From Clostridia bacterium (GTDB lineage Bacteria > Bacillota > Clostridia > Oscillospirales > Acutalibacteraceae): a stretch of DNA of 64,000 nt. The stretch spans positions 1-64,000 of the forward strand of contig JAFSYM010000003.1 in the NCBI GenBank assembly GCA_017450005.1, read 5' to 3'. Position 1 is the stretch's first letter, and each line of letters opens with the position of its first letter. Shown piece by piece: positions 42,550 through 54,588 of this stretch. The notes under the pieces are model-generated. The model worked only from the letters and a program-made list of their open reading frames with translations, ran no database searches and had not been told where the DNA came from. Position numbers and translations under genes: made by a program.

Positions 42550-43242
42550 TTATGCAAACTGGATAGATTGTATGTTGTCCCACGACCGGTTTTCGCACCA
42601 GTACACCGTATGCGCCGCGGCGTCGTATACCATGGATACGACGGTCGGACAAACCGACTGTGACGCGGCTTTCAGAACCGCAAAGCAGTCCGGTACGTCG
42701 AATGTGTCCGCGGCGTTTTCCAGCATGGATTTGGCGATTTGGTACCGGTCCCACCCCATCCACGGATGCGGCTCGGCATCCTGCTTAAACGGGGAAAAGT
42801 TTGTGAGAATCGCAAACGGCGGCTTTTCATAGTACAGATGTCCCTGCCCGGGTACGATGTGCAGCACGTTGCCGTCGCGGTCGGACAGCGCAGCCATAAA
42901 CGTGACGCCGGGAGCGCTGTACACATCTTCCCGCTCGGCAATCGACCGGATCTCGTCGAGCGTTTTCTTTTGCAGCAGCAGGTCGATGTCGAGCAGCAGT
43001 ACGCTGTTGCTGCCCGCATCTTCCGGCGGGTCGCTGCGGTTATCAAACGGCCAGCAAGTCGGCATGCCGACAAAATCGCCGCGGCTGTTCGCGCCGAACA
43101 GAGGCAGCCAGCCTTCTTTGTTGTCAAAAATTTCGATGAATACACCGTCCTGCGTCGGCCGAACACGGTGCTGCATATCCAAAAGATCCAGATTCCACCC
43201 GACGATCGTTTTTCTTTGATTGATTACGATACTGGTACACAT
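42550..43242 (-). CDS. Ntn-type linear amide hydrolase-like protein
   Basis: The protein has 230 residues. Cys2 directly after the start Met (MCTSIVI) can become the N-terminal nucleophile after Met removal, and ..VGWNLDLLD and GVTFMAALSDRDGNVLHIVP match the choloylglycine/penicillin-acylase (C45/C59-like) family. These enzymes hydrolyse linear amides such as bile-salt conjugates or acyl-homoserine lactones. Shorter than bile-salt hydrolases (about 320 residues), it is probably a divergent member with another substrate. The start overlaps the TfoX-N gene by 19 bases. Confidence 0.7.
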   Translation of the reverse strand: MCTSIVINQRKTIVGWNLDLLDMQHRVRPTQDGVFIEIFDNKEGWLPLFGANSRGDFVGMPTCWPFDNRSDPPEDAGSNSVLLLDIDLLLQKKTLDEIRSIAEREDVYSAPGVTFMAALSDRDGNVLHIVPGQGHLYYEKPPFAILTNFSPFKQDAEPHPWMGWDRYQIAKSMLENAADTFDVPDCFAVLKAASQSVCPTVVSMVYDAAAHTVYWCENRSWDNIQSIQFA

Positions 43243-43556
43243 GGCTTTCTCCTTTTCGGCGGCGGCAGTTCGCCGAGCATCGCGTGCAGCAGTTCGCGCA
43301 GAAAATCCCGCTCGTCGATCCGCTCGACCAGCAGCATTTCTTTGGCGCCGTCATACGGCTTTTCAAAAGACGCGTCCGGCATCATGCGTTTGGCGGATGG
43401 CGTGGGCTTGAGCAGAAACCGGTCGTCATATATGCCGCCGATGATTTTGCCCTGCACATACAGGATATACTCGCCCATCATGGGTTTGTACGAAACGCCG
43501 GACGTCAGCGACAACTGATCGAGTACATAGTCCAGATACTGTTTGCTTGACGGCAT
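43224..43556 (-). CDS. TfoX N-terminal domain protein
   Basis: The protein has 110 residues. The ATG at 43556 was chosen because AAAGGAGG lies eight bases upstream. The pattern SGVSYKPMMGEYILYVQGKI and IYDDRFLLKPTPSAKRMMPD is the TfoX N-terminal domain. In proteobacteria TfoX regulates competence; stand-alone N-terminal domains in Firmicutes have no defined role. Basic residues cluster at the C-terminus (PPPKRRK). Its end overlaps the next gene. Confidence 0.85.
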   Translation of the reverse strand: MPSSKQYLDYVLDQLSLTSGVSYKPMMGEYILYVQGKIIGGIYDDRFLLKPTPSAKRMMPDASFEKPYDGAKEMLLVERIDERDFLRELLHAMLGELPPPKRRKPCVPVS

Positions 43557-43569
43557 TTTGATCCTCCTT

Positions 43570-44586
43570 TTATTTCTGCGGATTGTCCGTGTCTGCGTTC
43601 GGGGCAATGCCGCCGAAATAGGTGATTTCGCCGCCGTCGCCGATCACGGCGAGAACGCCGCCCTCATTGCCGGTGACGTAGATGTTTCTGTGGCGCAGAA
43701 TATGCACGATCCGTGCGAGCACATTGCGATCCACGCTTGCGCTGTCGTTGGTGACGACGCAGGTTCTCGGCCGCAGCGTACGGATGAATCGTCCGGAGCT
43801 GGAGCCTTCATAGCTGTGGTGACCGACCTTGAGCAAATCCACTCTGCCGATCTGCGGCGCAAGACGCTTCTCGTCGCCGGATTCGTTGTTGATATCACCG
43901 GCGAGGAAAACACGCGTGCCGTTTTTTTCGATCAGCACACCGAGAGAATTGTCGTTTTCGCCGACCTTTTCTGCTGTGACGGGATCATCGGTGTTGAAAA
44001 GTGTCACCGTGAAATGACCGAGTGTGAACGGCGTACCGTCCGGTTCGGAAATAATCGAGACGTTCCGGCTGCGCAGTGCGTCGGCCATCTGGTCATAGAC
44101 CTCCTGATTGTCCCATTCTGTGATCTCGCTGTCCCGGATACGGGTGCTGTCGTACGTTTTGAGATAGGCGCGTCCGATCGTCACGTCCGGATCGAGGATG
44201 ATCGTGTCGAAACCGCCGATATGATCGGAGTGACTGTGCGTGCCGACGACAAAATCCAGATATACCTTGCCGTTCTGATCCGCCGCATGTGCTTTCAGGT
44301 AGGCAAGCACTTCCTGTTCGTGCCCTGCATAAGACAGCGCGTCGAAGCCGCGCGGATTGTCCGAATCCTCTCCGGCGTCCACCAGCGCAAAGTGCCCGTC
44401 ACTTTCGAGTAGAATGGCGTCTGAGGTGCCCGTAGGCAGAAAGTGGATGCAGTCTGTATGGCGCAGATCATTCGGCACAGGATTGAGCAGCGGTGCTCGA
44501 ACGGTGGACGCAACGATGAAATGCGGAAACAGCACACAGGCGGCGCTGAGCAGCAGGTTGAGAAGTTTCATGCGGACGATTTTCAT
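43570..44586 (-). CDS. Exported MBL-fold hydrolase (ComEC C-terminal-like)
   Basis: The protein has 338 residues. The ATG at 44586 follows GGAGGG and gives a signal peptide (MKLLNLLLSAACVLFPHFIV). Metal motif VGTHSHSDHIGGFD, then VFLAGDINNESGDEKRL and LLKVGHHSYEGSSSGRF are present, as in the ComEC/Rec2 metallo-beta-lactamase domain. It lacks the ComEC membrane channel, so it is a stand-alone outside enzyme, perhaps a nuclease or phosphodiesterase. It is the first gene of a six-gene operon with a strong promoter. Confidence 0.87.
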   Translation of the reverse strand: MKIVRMKLLNLLLSAACVLFPHFIVASTVRAPLLNPVPNDLRHTDCIHFLPTGTSDAILLESDGHFALVDAGEDSDNPRGFDALSYAGHEQEVLAYLKAHAADQNGKVYLDFVVGTHSHSDHIGGFDTIILDPDVTIGRAYLKTYDSTRIRDSEITEWDNQEVYDQMADALRSRNVSIISEPDGTPFTLGHFTVTLFNTDDPVTAEKVGENDNSLGVLIEKNGTRVFLAGDINNESGDEKRLAPQIGRVDLLKVGHHSYEGSSSGRFIRTLRPRTCVVTNDSASVDRNVLARIVHILRHRNIYVTGNEGGVLAVIGDGGEITYFGGIAPNADTDNPQK

Positions 44587-44650
44587 TTCGGTTCCCTCCA
44601 TGCGGTCATCGGTATCGGATGCGTGTCGCGCAAAATCAATAACTATACTG

Positions 44651-44679
44651 ATTATAGCATGAAAATGCAAACGGTTCAA
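44651..44679 (-). promoter_or_regulatory. Sigma-A promoter of the six-gene reverse-strand operon
   Basis: On the reverse strand TTGAAC and TATAAT are 17 bases apart, 64 bases before the MBL gene start. Confidence 0.88.
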
Positions 44680-44725
44680 TATGAAACGGGCAGAAATCAG
44701 AGCCGTGACAATTCCGCCGGAAATC

Positions 44726-44751
44726 AAAAAAGGCACGCATTGCTGCGTGCC
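44726..44751 (-). terminator. Rho-independent terminator after the TIGR00300-type gene
   Basis: On the reverse strand GGCACGCA pairs with TGCGTGCC around GCAA and is followed by six T. Confidence 0.93.
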
Positions 44752-44775
44752 AGCGGGCCGGATGCTGCGGCGGCG

Positions 44776-45855
44776 TTACTCCAGATTCCGCTCAAGGTGC
44801 ACGAGGAAATCCTGAATGTTCGTCACCAGACCCTTGACGGACAGGGAACCGCGGTCGTGCAGCTTGTTGACGGCAAATTCCGAGATGTCGACCGTGTAGA
44901 TATAGACCGGGCGGATCATGCCGCCCACCTCGCAGAAGGCGGGCGTCATGTTGCCTGTGGCGATGGTGTGCAGCTGCGTTGCCAGACAGATCACGGTCGT
45001 CGCCTTGCGCGTATGCGCGCGCATGGCATCCTGCGCGTCGTAGACGTTCGGGATCACCTCGGGCAGCGGGCCGTCGTCGCGGATGGAGCCGGCGAGAACA
45101 AACGGCTTTTTGTTGCGGATGAGCGCGTCCATCACGCCTGTATGCAGGTCGTACTCCTGCAGAAATCGCTCGATCGAACCGGCCTTGCGCACCAGATTGA
45201 TGGTGTGCAGATGGTGATAATGGCCGTTCTCCACGAGCTTCTTGGTGTAGATATCCTGTCCGAGTCCGGTGTGGAACATTGCCGCTTCGAGGTCGTGCGT
45301 CGCCAGTGCGTTGCCCGCGAACAGACAGTCGCAGTAGCCCTTGTCGATCAGGCGTGCCATTGCGGTGCGGCTGTCGTAATCGAACACGCACGCGGGACCG
45401 AGTACCCACACGATGTGGCCGTGCACGCGGTCATAGCGCAGCACGTCGTACAGATCGTCGTACGCTCTGGAAAACGACGTTTCGCGCGACTGGCCGGTGC
45501 GGAACGCGAACGCAGACGAACTGCCCGATTCCGTCTGCTCGGCAAAACAGTCCGCATGCACATAGACGCCCTGAGAGCCGTCGTCGACGCGTCCGACCAC
45601 GACCTGATCGCCCTTGCGTACCCGGCGCGGTTCGGTCACGACCGGTTCGCCGTCGCGGATGACGACAACACTGTCCATGCGGCTTTGATGCAGCATTTTC
45701 CATGTGCCGCCGATCTTGAAGTATTCGGGATAGATGGTCGTGGCGTAAAAGTTCTCCGGCAGAAAGCCGTCGCCAGCCGCCTCGGTTCTGACGTCCGGAG
45801 CGGAGCAGAAAGGCTCTTTGGAAAAGTCGGGGGTTATGAACGCGGGAAACTGCAT
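44776..45855 (-). CDS. TIGR00300 (LOR/SDH-type) family protein, archaeal-type ornithine cyclodeaminase-like
   Basis: The protein has 359 residues. The ATG at 45855 was chosen because it starts the family-typical FPAFITPDFSKEPFCSAPDV; the ribosome site is weak (GGGTGAT). Further strong motifs are GRVDDGSQGVYVHADCF, VHGHIVWVLGPACVFDYDSR, AGNALATHDLEAAMFHTGLG, AGSIRDDGPLPEVIP and AHTRKATTVICLATQLHTIA. From memory this family includes the archaeal ornithine cyclodeaminase, which makes proline from ornithine, and the C-terminal part of cyanobacterial AgrE. It follows the DHHW gene by 17 bases, an odd partner for amino-acid metabolism. Confidence 0.75.
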   Translation of the reverse strand: MQFPAFITPDFSKEPFCSAPDVRTEAAGDGFLPENFYATTIYPEYFKIGGTWKMLHQSRMDSVVVIRDGEPVVTEPRRVRKGDQVVVGRVDDGSQGVYVHADCFAEQTESGSSSAFAFRTGQSRETSFSRAYDDLYDVLRYDRVHGHIVWVLGPACVFDYDSRTAMARLIDKGYCDCLFAGNALATHDLEAAMFHTGLGQDIYTKKLVENGHYHHLHTINLVRKAGSIERFLQEYDLHTGVMDALIRNKKPFVLAGSIRDDGPLPEVIPNVYDAQDAMRAHTRKATTVICLATQLHTIATGNMTPAFCEVGGMIRPVYIYTVDISEFAVNKLHDRGSLSVKGLVTNIQDFLVHLERNLE

Positions 45856-45872
45856 ACGATCACCCTTTTTAA

Positions 45873-47009
45873 TTATTTCAGCCAAAGAATATTGGCGTCG
45901 TTCATCAGATCATCCGTGCTGTAGTTGACCAGCAGTGTGTCGATGCCATGCTGCGTGATGAGGTCGGAGACGGCCTCGGTGCGGTAATAGCGCAGGTCGA
46001 CCATCCAGATTTCACGATATGCGGCGGCCAGAAGCGTGGCAAGCGTATTGCCGAAGGAATCCTTCACCAGCAGCAGCGAGCCGTCCGGAGCGGATTCGTT
46101 GACGATGTGCGTCAGACTGTGGTTGCCGGCGAGATATACGGGATAGCGGTCGTATTTTTCCAGATGTTCGCGGAAGAAAACACTGTTCTGCTGCACTGTA
46201 TTGCCGCCGAGGTCGGTCACTTCAACCGACAGCTTTGCGCCGGGGATCGACCAGAGCTGCATTGTGTCCGGCTGTTTGCGCCACAGCGCGGCGCGGGAAT
46301 ACGTCGTGCCGTAAAAGCCTGGCACGGATTCGATTGTGAAATCTCCCGCGGACAGCGTCGGCCGTCCGGCAGACTGCAGGAACGCGTTGGCCGCCAGCAG
46401 CGCGCCCGCGCTTGTCCAGTGGTGGTCGGTCTTGTAGTAGATCTGCGTATTGCTTTGTGCTTTTCTGAATGTTTCACGCAGGTCGACAAGCGACAGCTTC
46501 GGCGCATTTTCCGCCGCTGCGGCAAAAACCGCGTCGTCCGTGTACGGTGTGTGGCGGCGGGGGAGCTTTTCTTCGAGCACATAGCCCGTCTGCGGCACAA
46601 TGAGCAGATACGCGGGCTTCTGAACCTTCTCGGCAAAGCCGTTCAGCGTGCGCAGATTGCTGCCGAGATTGCGCGGATTCTCCTTGGCGGGCGTGCCGAT
46701 GAGCCAGCCGTCCGATCCGGCATAGACGCCGTCCGTGCCGTTCTGTCCGGCAGCGGCGTTGAAGTAGGCGCACAGTCCCACCCAGAAGTTGCGAAACGCC
46801 ATCTGATCCTGTATGTACGTCTCCAGCCTGGATTCAAATTTGCCGTTTGCCAGCGTCTCGACCCGCAGGGCAGGCGGGGAGGCGAGCACGCGCTTTTCCG
46901 CTTCGGAGAACGTTTTGTCCGGAAGGAAAAGCAGTGCAGACAGCACAAATAACAGCGCGCAGAATATGCACGCTGTTATGCTTTTTCGGGAGAAGTGCAG
47001 TTTATGCAT
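45873..47009 (-). CDS. DHHW family (AlgJ/AlgX-like SGNH) exported protein
   Basis: The protein has 378 residues. The ATG at 47009 overlaps the preceding stop. One N-terminal membrane helix (CIFCALLFVLSALLF) exports the domain. YKTDHHWTSAGALLAANAFL carries the DHHW motif and LLVKDSFGNTLATLL the SGNH-type Ser. Related AlgJ/AlgX proteins O-acetylate exopolysaccharides together with an MBOAT membrane acyltransferase; none is present in the window. The operon order is SGNH hydrolase, DUF4358 lipoprotein, DHHW, TIGR00300. Confidence 0.87.
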   Translation of the reverse strand: MHKLHFSRKSITACIFCALLFVLSALLFLPDKTFSEAEKRVLASPPALRVETLANGKFESRLETYIQDQMAFRNFWVGLCAYFNAAAGQNGTDGVYAGSDGWLIGTPAKENPRNLGSNLRTLNGFAEKVQKPAYLLIVPQTGYVLEEKLPRRHTPYTDDAVFAAAAENAPKLSLVDLRETFRKAQSNTQIYYKTDHHWTSAGALLAANAFLQSAGRPTLSAGDFTIESVPGFYGTTYSRAALWRKQPDTMQLWSIPGAKLSVEVTDLGGNTVQQNSVFFREHLEKYDRYPVYLAGNHSLTHIVNESAPDGSLLLVKDSFGNTLATLLAAAYREIWMVDLRYYRTEAVSDLITQHGIDTLLVNYSTDDLMNDANILWLK

Positions 47010-47502
47010 AGCTTGCCAGAAGCGTTTCGGCTGCGGCATTGTCGGCGCAGACGCAAACGATCACAAAATTGCCGCAGGTTCTGATGACGGCCGAATCGAG
47101 CTTGGGCATCTGCTCGGGCGCATAGCTCGCATAGCTTTCCTTCTGCCGCGCAAGCCGCGCTTCGGCCAGTTCGGTCAGCTTTTCGGCGGAAAACGCGCCG
47201 TCGATCTCAAACACGGCGATCTCCTCGGGTGTCGCCATCGTGCTGATATACAGCGCGCTCGAACCGGTGTAGCCGTCCTCGTCGAGAATGCCGTACAGTG
47301 CTGCGGCGCGGTCGGGCACGGCAGTCATGCTGTCGTCAAACGGCAGCTGGGCAGAGAGCAGGTCGAGCCACGCGTCCGCGCTCTGCGGTGCGGCGGAAAC
47401 GCTCGTCTGCATGTCCGGCGTGTCGGTCTGTGCCGGCGTCTTGCCGCAGGCGGCAAAGCCCAGCACGATCAGCAGGGATAAAAGAACGGCGATTTTTCTC
47501 AC
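47002..47502 (-). CDS. DUF4358 lipoprotein
   Basis: The protein has 166 residues. The signal peptide ends LGFAACGKT (lipobox). The domain with LYGILDEDGYTGSSALYIST, EEIAVFEIDG and ASYAPEQMPKLDSAVIRTCG followed by NFVIVCVCAD is DUF4358, a family regularly found beside DHHW/MBOAT O-acylation genes in clostridia. It overlaps both neighbours by a few bases, so the three are translationally linked. Role unknown, likely an accessory of surface glycan acylation. Confidence 0.83.
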   Translation of the reverse strand: MRKIAVLLSLLIVLGFAACGKTPAQTDTPDMQTSVSAAPQSADAWLDLLSAQLPFDDSMTAVPDRAAALYGILDEDGYTGSSALYISTMATPEEIAVFEIDGAFSAEKLTELAEARLARQKESYASYAPEQMPKLDSAVIRTCGNFVIVCVCADNAAAETLLASYA

Positions 47503-48362
47503 GGTTCGGTCACTCCTTCCGATGTTGTTGCGGTGTCTGCGCCGGATGCGGCCGTATCATCGCCGCCGGCGAGATAAGCGGACAGGTCGCCCGCCCAGAT
47601 TTTGCAGTAGTCATAGCCGAAATGCACGCCGTCGAACGCCGCACCCTGCGGCAGTGCGCCGGTCGGATCGACGAACGCGCTCGCGTACGGCATGAACGTC
47701 GCGCCGATCTCGCCGCACATTTCCTCGATCATCGCGTTGAATTTGCGGACGTTCTCGTTTGTGATGCCGGTCGTGCTCTTGGCGGAAGATTCCGCGCTGA
47801 CCGGGAAGATCGCCTGGCAGTAGACCGCGACGCCGGGATTTATTTCACGCACTTTGTCGATCACCTTTTTGTAGTGGGAGATGAAATTCTTTGGATACGG
47901 CCAGCCCAGCTCGTTTTCGCCGAAGACGAACACGGCCTTGCGGTACTGCTTGCCGTACAGAGAGGCGATCGGCGGCGTTGCGGTGCCGTCGGAGAGCACC
48001 TTGTGGATTGACAGGCCGATGCGTGTGACGAAGTCGGCGTTTTGCATCAGACCGAAATTCTGCAGCGCCTGCGCCTGCGAGTTGCCCAGAACGACGGTGT
48101 CGCGGAAAGACTGCGCGTCGATTTCGCTGGGCGTGTACTCGTCGTACTCGATGGGCGGCATCCATTCGGTCTGCGCTTCGGCCGGCGCAGAATACGTTTC
48201 GCGCACGTCGTCGGCGGTTTCCGTCACGGTTTCAGACACCGCAGCAGGCGTTTCCGCAGCCGGAAACGCGCGCCGTGTCTGCGCGAGCGCAGCGAGAACC
48301 GCGGCAGTGAGCACAATCAAAACGGCAATGGCCAGACCATGCCGGAGTTTTGCATTTTCCAT
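47499..48362 (-). CDS. Membrane-anchored SGNH/GDSL hydrolase
   Basis: The protein has 287 residues. An N-terminal membrane helix (GLAIAVLIVLTAAVLAALA) and a T/E-rich linker precede the domain. VVLGNSQAQAL carries the Ser, VFGENELGWP the Asn/Glu block and AAFDGVHFGYDYCKIW the Asp-x-x-His. It should act outside on acyl esters of surface glycans, in line with the DUF4358 and DHHW genes that follow with overlapping ends. A T/S/A-rich tail closes it. Confidence 0.83.
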   Translation of the reverse strand: MENAKLRHGLAIAVLIVLTAAVLAALAQTRRAFPAAETPAAVSETVTETADDVRETYSAPAEAQTEWMPPIEYDEYTPSEIDAQSFRDTVVLGNSQAQALQNFGLMQNADFVTRIGLSIHKVLSDGTATPPIASLYGKQYRKAVFVFGENELGWPYPKNFISHYKKVIDKVREINPGVAVYCQAIFPVSAESSAKSTTGITNENVRKFNAMIEEMCGEIGATFMPYASAFVDPTGALPQGAAFDGVHFGYDYCKIWAGDLSAYLAGGDDTAASGADTATTSEGVTEP

Positions 48363-48395
48363 ATACTTCTATCCTATCCTTCGGAAAGCAGTCTG

Positions 48396-48432
48396 TTCAA
48401 AAATAAAAACAGGATGAACGAGCCATCCTGTT
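48396..48432 (-). terminator. Terminator of the ATP synthase operon
   Basis: On the reverse strand AACAGGATG pairs with CATCCTGTT (48432-48424 with 48416-48408), followed by a T-rich run TTTTTATTTTT. It sits just ahead of the SGNH-DUF4358-DHHW unit, for which no clear promoter was found. Confidence 0.85.
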
Positions 48433-48502
48433 TATTTTACAACCTTCCTCGCGCATTGTCAACAGATTTTGACACGATGGAAGTATTTTTGCTTTTATGC
48501 GT

Positions 48503-51218
<2,716 letters not shown>

Positions 51219-51230
51219 AGCAGCACCCCG

Positions 51231-52706
<1,476 letters not shown>

Positions 52707-52710
52707 ACGT

Positions 52711-52941
52711 TCACCCCTTGTTCTCAATATCGCCGATTGTGCCGCGCAGCGCGGAAAGCTGTGTGCGCAGACTCATATCGTAGATTTTGCCGTCAAGCAA
52801 CACAATGAATCCGCCGAGCAGCGTCGCGTCCGTCGTACGCGTACAGGCTGTTTCGCCGAATTTTTCTGTCAGTTTTCTGCAAATATAGTTGTATGCGTTG
52901 TCCGTTACGTTGGACGCGCAGAGGATCGTAGCCTGCTTCAT
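52711..52941 (-). CDS. atpH: ATP synthase delta subunit reduced to its C-terminal domain
   Basis: The protein has 76 residues, while delta is usually about 180. The sequence matches only the C-terminal part: TILCASNVTDNAYNYICRKL, then DATLLGGFIVLLDGKIYDMSLRTQL corresponding to the conserved GG...D.S...L region. Its start overlaps the atpF stop (ATGA), and the preceding atpF is of normal length, so no room exists for a separate N-terminal part nor a fusion. The N-terminal six-helix domain that holds F1 by the alpha subunit in the peripheral stalk is thus absent. It could be a true minimal subunit or a sequence error; no upstream remnant is seen. Confidence 0.75.
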   Translation of the reverse strand: MKQATILCASNVTDNAYNYICRKLTEKFGETACTRTTDATLLGGFIVLLDGKIYDMSLRTQLSALRGTIGDIENKG

Positions 52942-53447
52942 GACGCGTCCTCACCGTCCGTCATATTGTCGAACAGTTTGTCGGCCATGCGTTCGGTGTC
53001 CGTGTCGCGCACAGAATGCGCGAGCAGCTTTTCACTGATGCCGAACGCAAGATCAACGACCTCGCGGCGCATCGAGCCGAGTGTCTCGTCGTGCTCACGT
53101 TTTGCCTCGGCTCTGGCTTCGGCCAGAATCTCCTCTGCCTCGGCACGCGCTTGAGCGACAATCTTTTCGGCGTCGCTCTGCGCTTGACGATGTGCGTCCT
53201 CGCGCAGCGCGGCGCATTCCGCCTCGCCGCCCTGCAGCTTTTCTTCATACTGCGCGCGCGCTTCGTCGGCCGCGTCCGCTTTCTGCTTTGCTTCGTCGGC
53301 TGCCGCGTTCACACGCGCGGTGCGCGCATCCATGAATTGACGGATCGGCTTGTAGGCGAGCTTGCGCACGATCAAAAACAGCAGAACGATATTCAGTATA
53401 TTCAGCAGAATATCCACAGGGATGTTGGAAAGCTGTAATCCTTCCAT
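52938..53447 (-). CDS. atpF: ATP synthase F0 b subunit
   Basis: The protein has 169 residues. One N-terminal membrane helix (LLNILNIVLLFLIVRKLAY) is followed by a long charged, alanine-rich coiled coil (AAADEAKQKADAADEARAQY onward), then MRREVVDLAFGISEKLLAHS. It forms the peripheral stalk. The length is normal, so it is not fused to delta. It starts 21 bases after atpE. Confidence 0.95.
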   Translation of the reverse strand: MEGLQLSNIPVDILLNILNIVLLFLIVRKLAYKPIRQFMDARTARVNAAADEAKQKADAADEARAQYEEKLQGGEAECAALREDAHRQAQSDAEKIVAQARAEAEEILAEARAEAKREHDETLGSMRREVVDLAFGISEKLLAHSVRDTDTERMADKLFDNMTDGEDAS

Positions 53448-53468
53448 AGTTCTTCGCCTTTCGTGCTA

Positions 53469-53678
53469 TTATTTTACGGCCAGAATCAGCGCGATAACGA
53501 ACGAGTAAATCGCGGTGGATTCGGTCAGAGCCAGACCGAGGAGCAGGATGGAATTGATCTTGCCCGACGCTTCCGGCTGACGCGCTGTGGCGTCGACTGC
53601 CTTGCTGGTTGCAAAGCCCATCAGGATGCCCGCGCCCATGGCGGGAAGAAGTGCAAGCGCTGCTGCAAATGCTGTCAT
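53469..53678 (-). CDS. atpE: ATP synthase F0 c subunit
   Basis: The protein has 69 residues, two membrane helices joined by the polar loop ARQPEASGK. The ion-binding Glu53 lies in LALTESTAIYSFVIAL. Glu53-Ser54-Thr55 with Tyr58 corresponds to the sodium-binding group of the Ilyobacter tartaricus c subunit, but the Gln that completes that site on the first helix is Met20 here. Coupling ion is therefore uncertain. The GGAGGT site is strong, fitting the high copy number of c. Confidence 0.95.
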   Translation of the reverse strand: MTAFAAALALLPAMGAGILMGFATSKAVDATARQPEASGKINSILLLGLALTESTAIYSFVIALILAVK

Positions 53679-53693
53679 TTTTATACCTCCAGT

Positions 53694-54584
53694 TTATTCT
53701 GTCGCCTCGCGGATGAATGTCAGCGAGAGGATGATAAAGATGTACGTTTGGATAAGCGGGTGGAACAGGTTGAAGTACAGTCCCGCCAGCGTCGTCACGC
53801 CCACGGCGTAACCGCCCAGCGAGTTTTTGAGCAGATCCATGACGATCATGCCGCCGAGCATATTGCCGAACAGACGGCATGCAAGCGATACGGGCGCGGC
53901 GCAGTCGCTGAGGATGCGCATGGGCATAATCATGGGGGAGGGGGACGCGAGCGACTTGATGCGGCCGAACAGCCCTTTCTTGCGCACGCCGTACCAGTTA
54001 ATCAGGAAAAACGTGCACAGCGCGAGCGAGAAGGTGTACTCCACATCCGAGGTCGGCGGACGCTGGCCGAGCAGCTCCGACATAGCACAGCCGATCAGAA
54101 GCGTCGCAACGGAGAACATATATGCCGGCAGCGCAGGGGAGAGGTCGCCCGCATTGTCGTGCACGAATTTGTCGACGAACTCTACGGCTGCTTCCATCGC
54201 GTTTTGCAGCCCGCGCGGTTCATCCTTGAACTTCGGCACCGCAAAAATGCGAAACAGCACGCACAGAATCGCTATAACCGCCAGCACACAATAGCCGGTC
54301 AGCGTTGTACGCGCAACGGACACAGGTCCGAGCTGCACGCGCGGCGAGAGCATCTCCAGCTCCAGATGGATGCCGCTTGAGCCGCCCGTCACGAGGTTAA
54401 CGACGCACGCGACAAAGAACCACGCGCTGATTACCATGCCGAAGAACGGCAGGCGCCGTTTCTTTTTGGCTTTTTTCGGGTCGGGTTCGTCGAGCGTGTC
54501 GTGCCGCTTCTTGCACCAGAGTGCCAGAAACGCCGCGAACGCCACAGCCGCGACCGCGAGTTTAACAATGGTTACCGTATTCAA
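53694..54584 (-). CDS. atpB: ATP synthase F0 a subunit
   Basis: The protein has 296 residues, read from a TTG at 54584 since AGAGGTGAT lies just upstream and no ATG fits. The N-terminal helix is followed by a basic loop (KKAKKKRRL). The essential Arg is in SLACRLFGNMLGG, and LLGQRPPTSDVEYTFSLAL and HPLIQTYIFIILSLTFI match the family. It forms the ion channel stator. The gene leads the core operon right after a small membrane protein. Confidence 0.95.
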   Translation of the reverse strand: MNTVTIVKLAVAAVAFAAFLALWCKKRHDTLDEPDPKKAKKKRRLPFFGMVISAWFFVACVVNLVTGGSSGIHLELEMLSPRVQLGPVSVARTTLTGYCVLAVIAILCVLFRIFAVPKFKDEPRGLQNAMEAAVEFVDKFVHDNAGDLSPALPAYMFSVATLLIGCAMSELLGQRPPTSDVEYTFSLALCTFFLINWYGVRKKGLFGRIKSLASPSPMIMPMRILSDCAAPVSLACRLFGNMLGGMIVMDLLKNSLGGYAVGVTTLAGLYFNLFHPLIQTYIFIILSLTFIREATE

Positions 54585-54588
54585 AAGA

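Noticed and set aside
53469..53678. Clear-cut sodium-translocating ATP synthase
   Set aside because: The helix-1 Gln of the sodium site is replaced by Met, so the call is left open.
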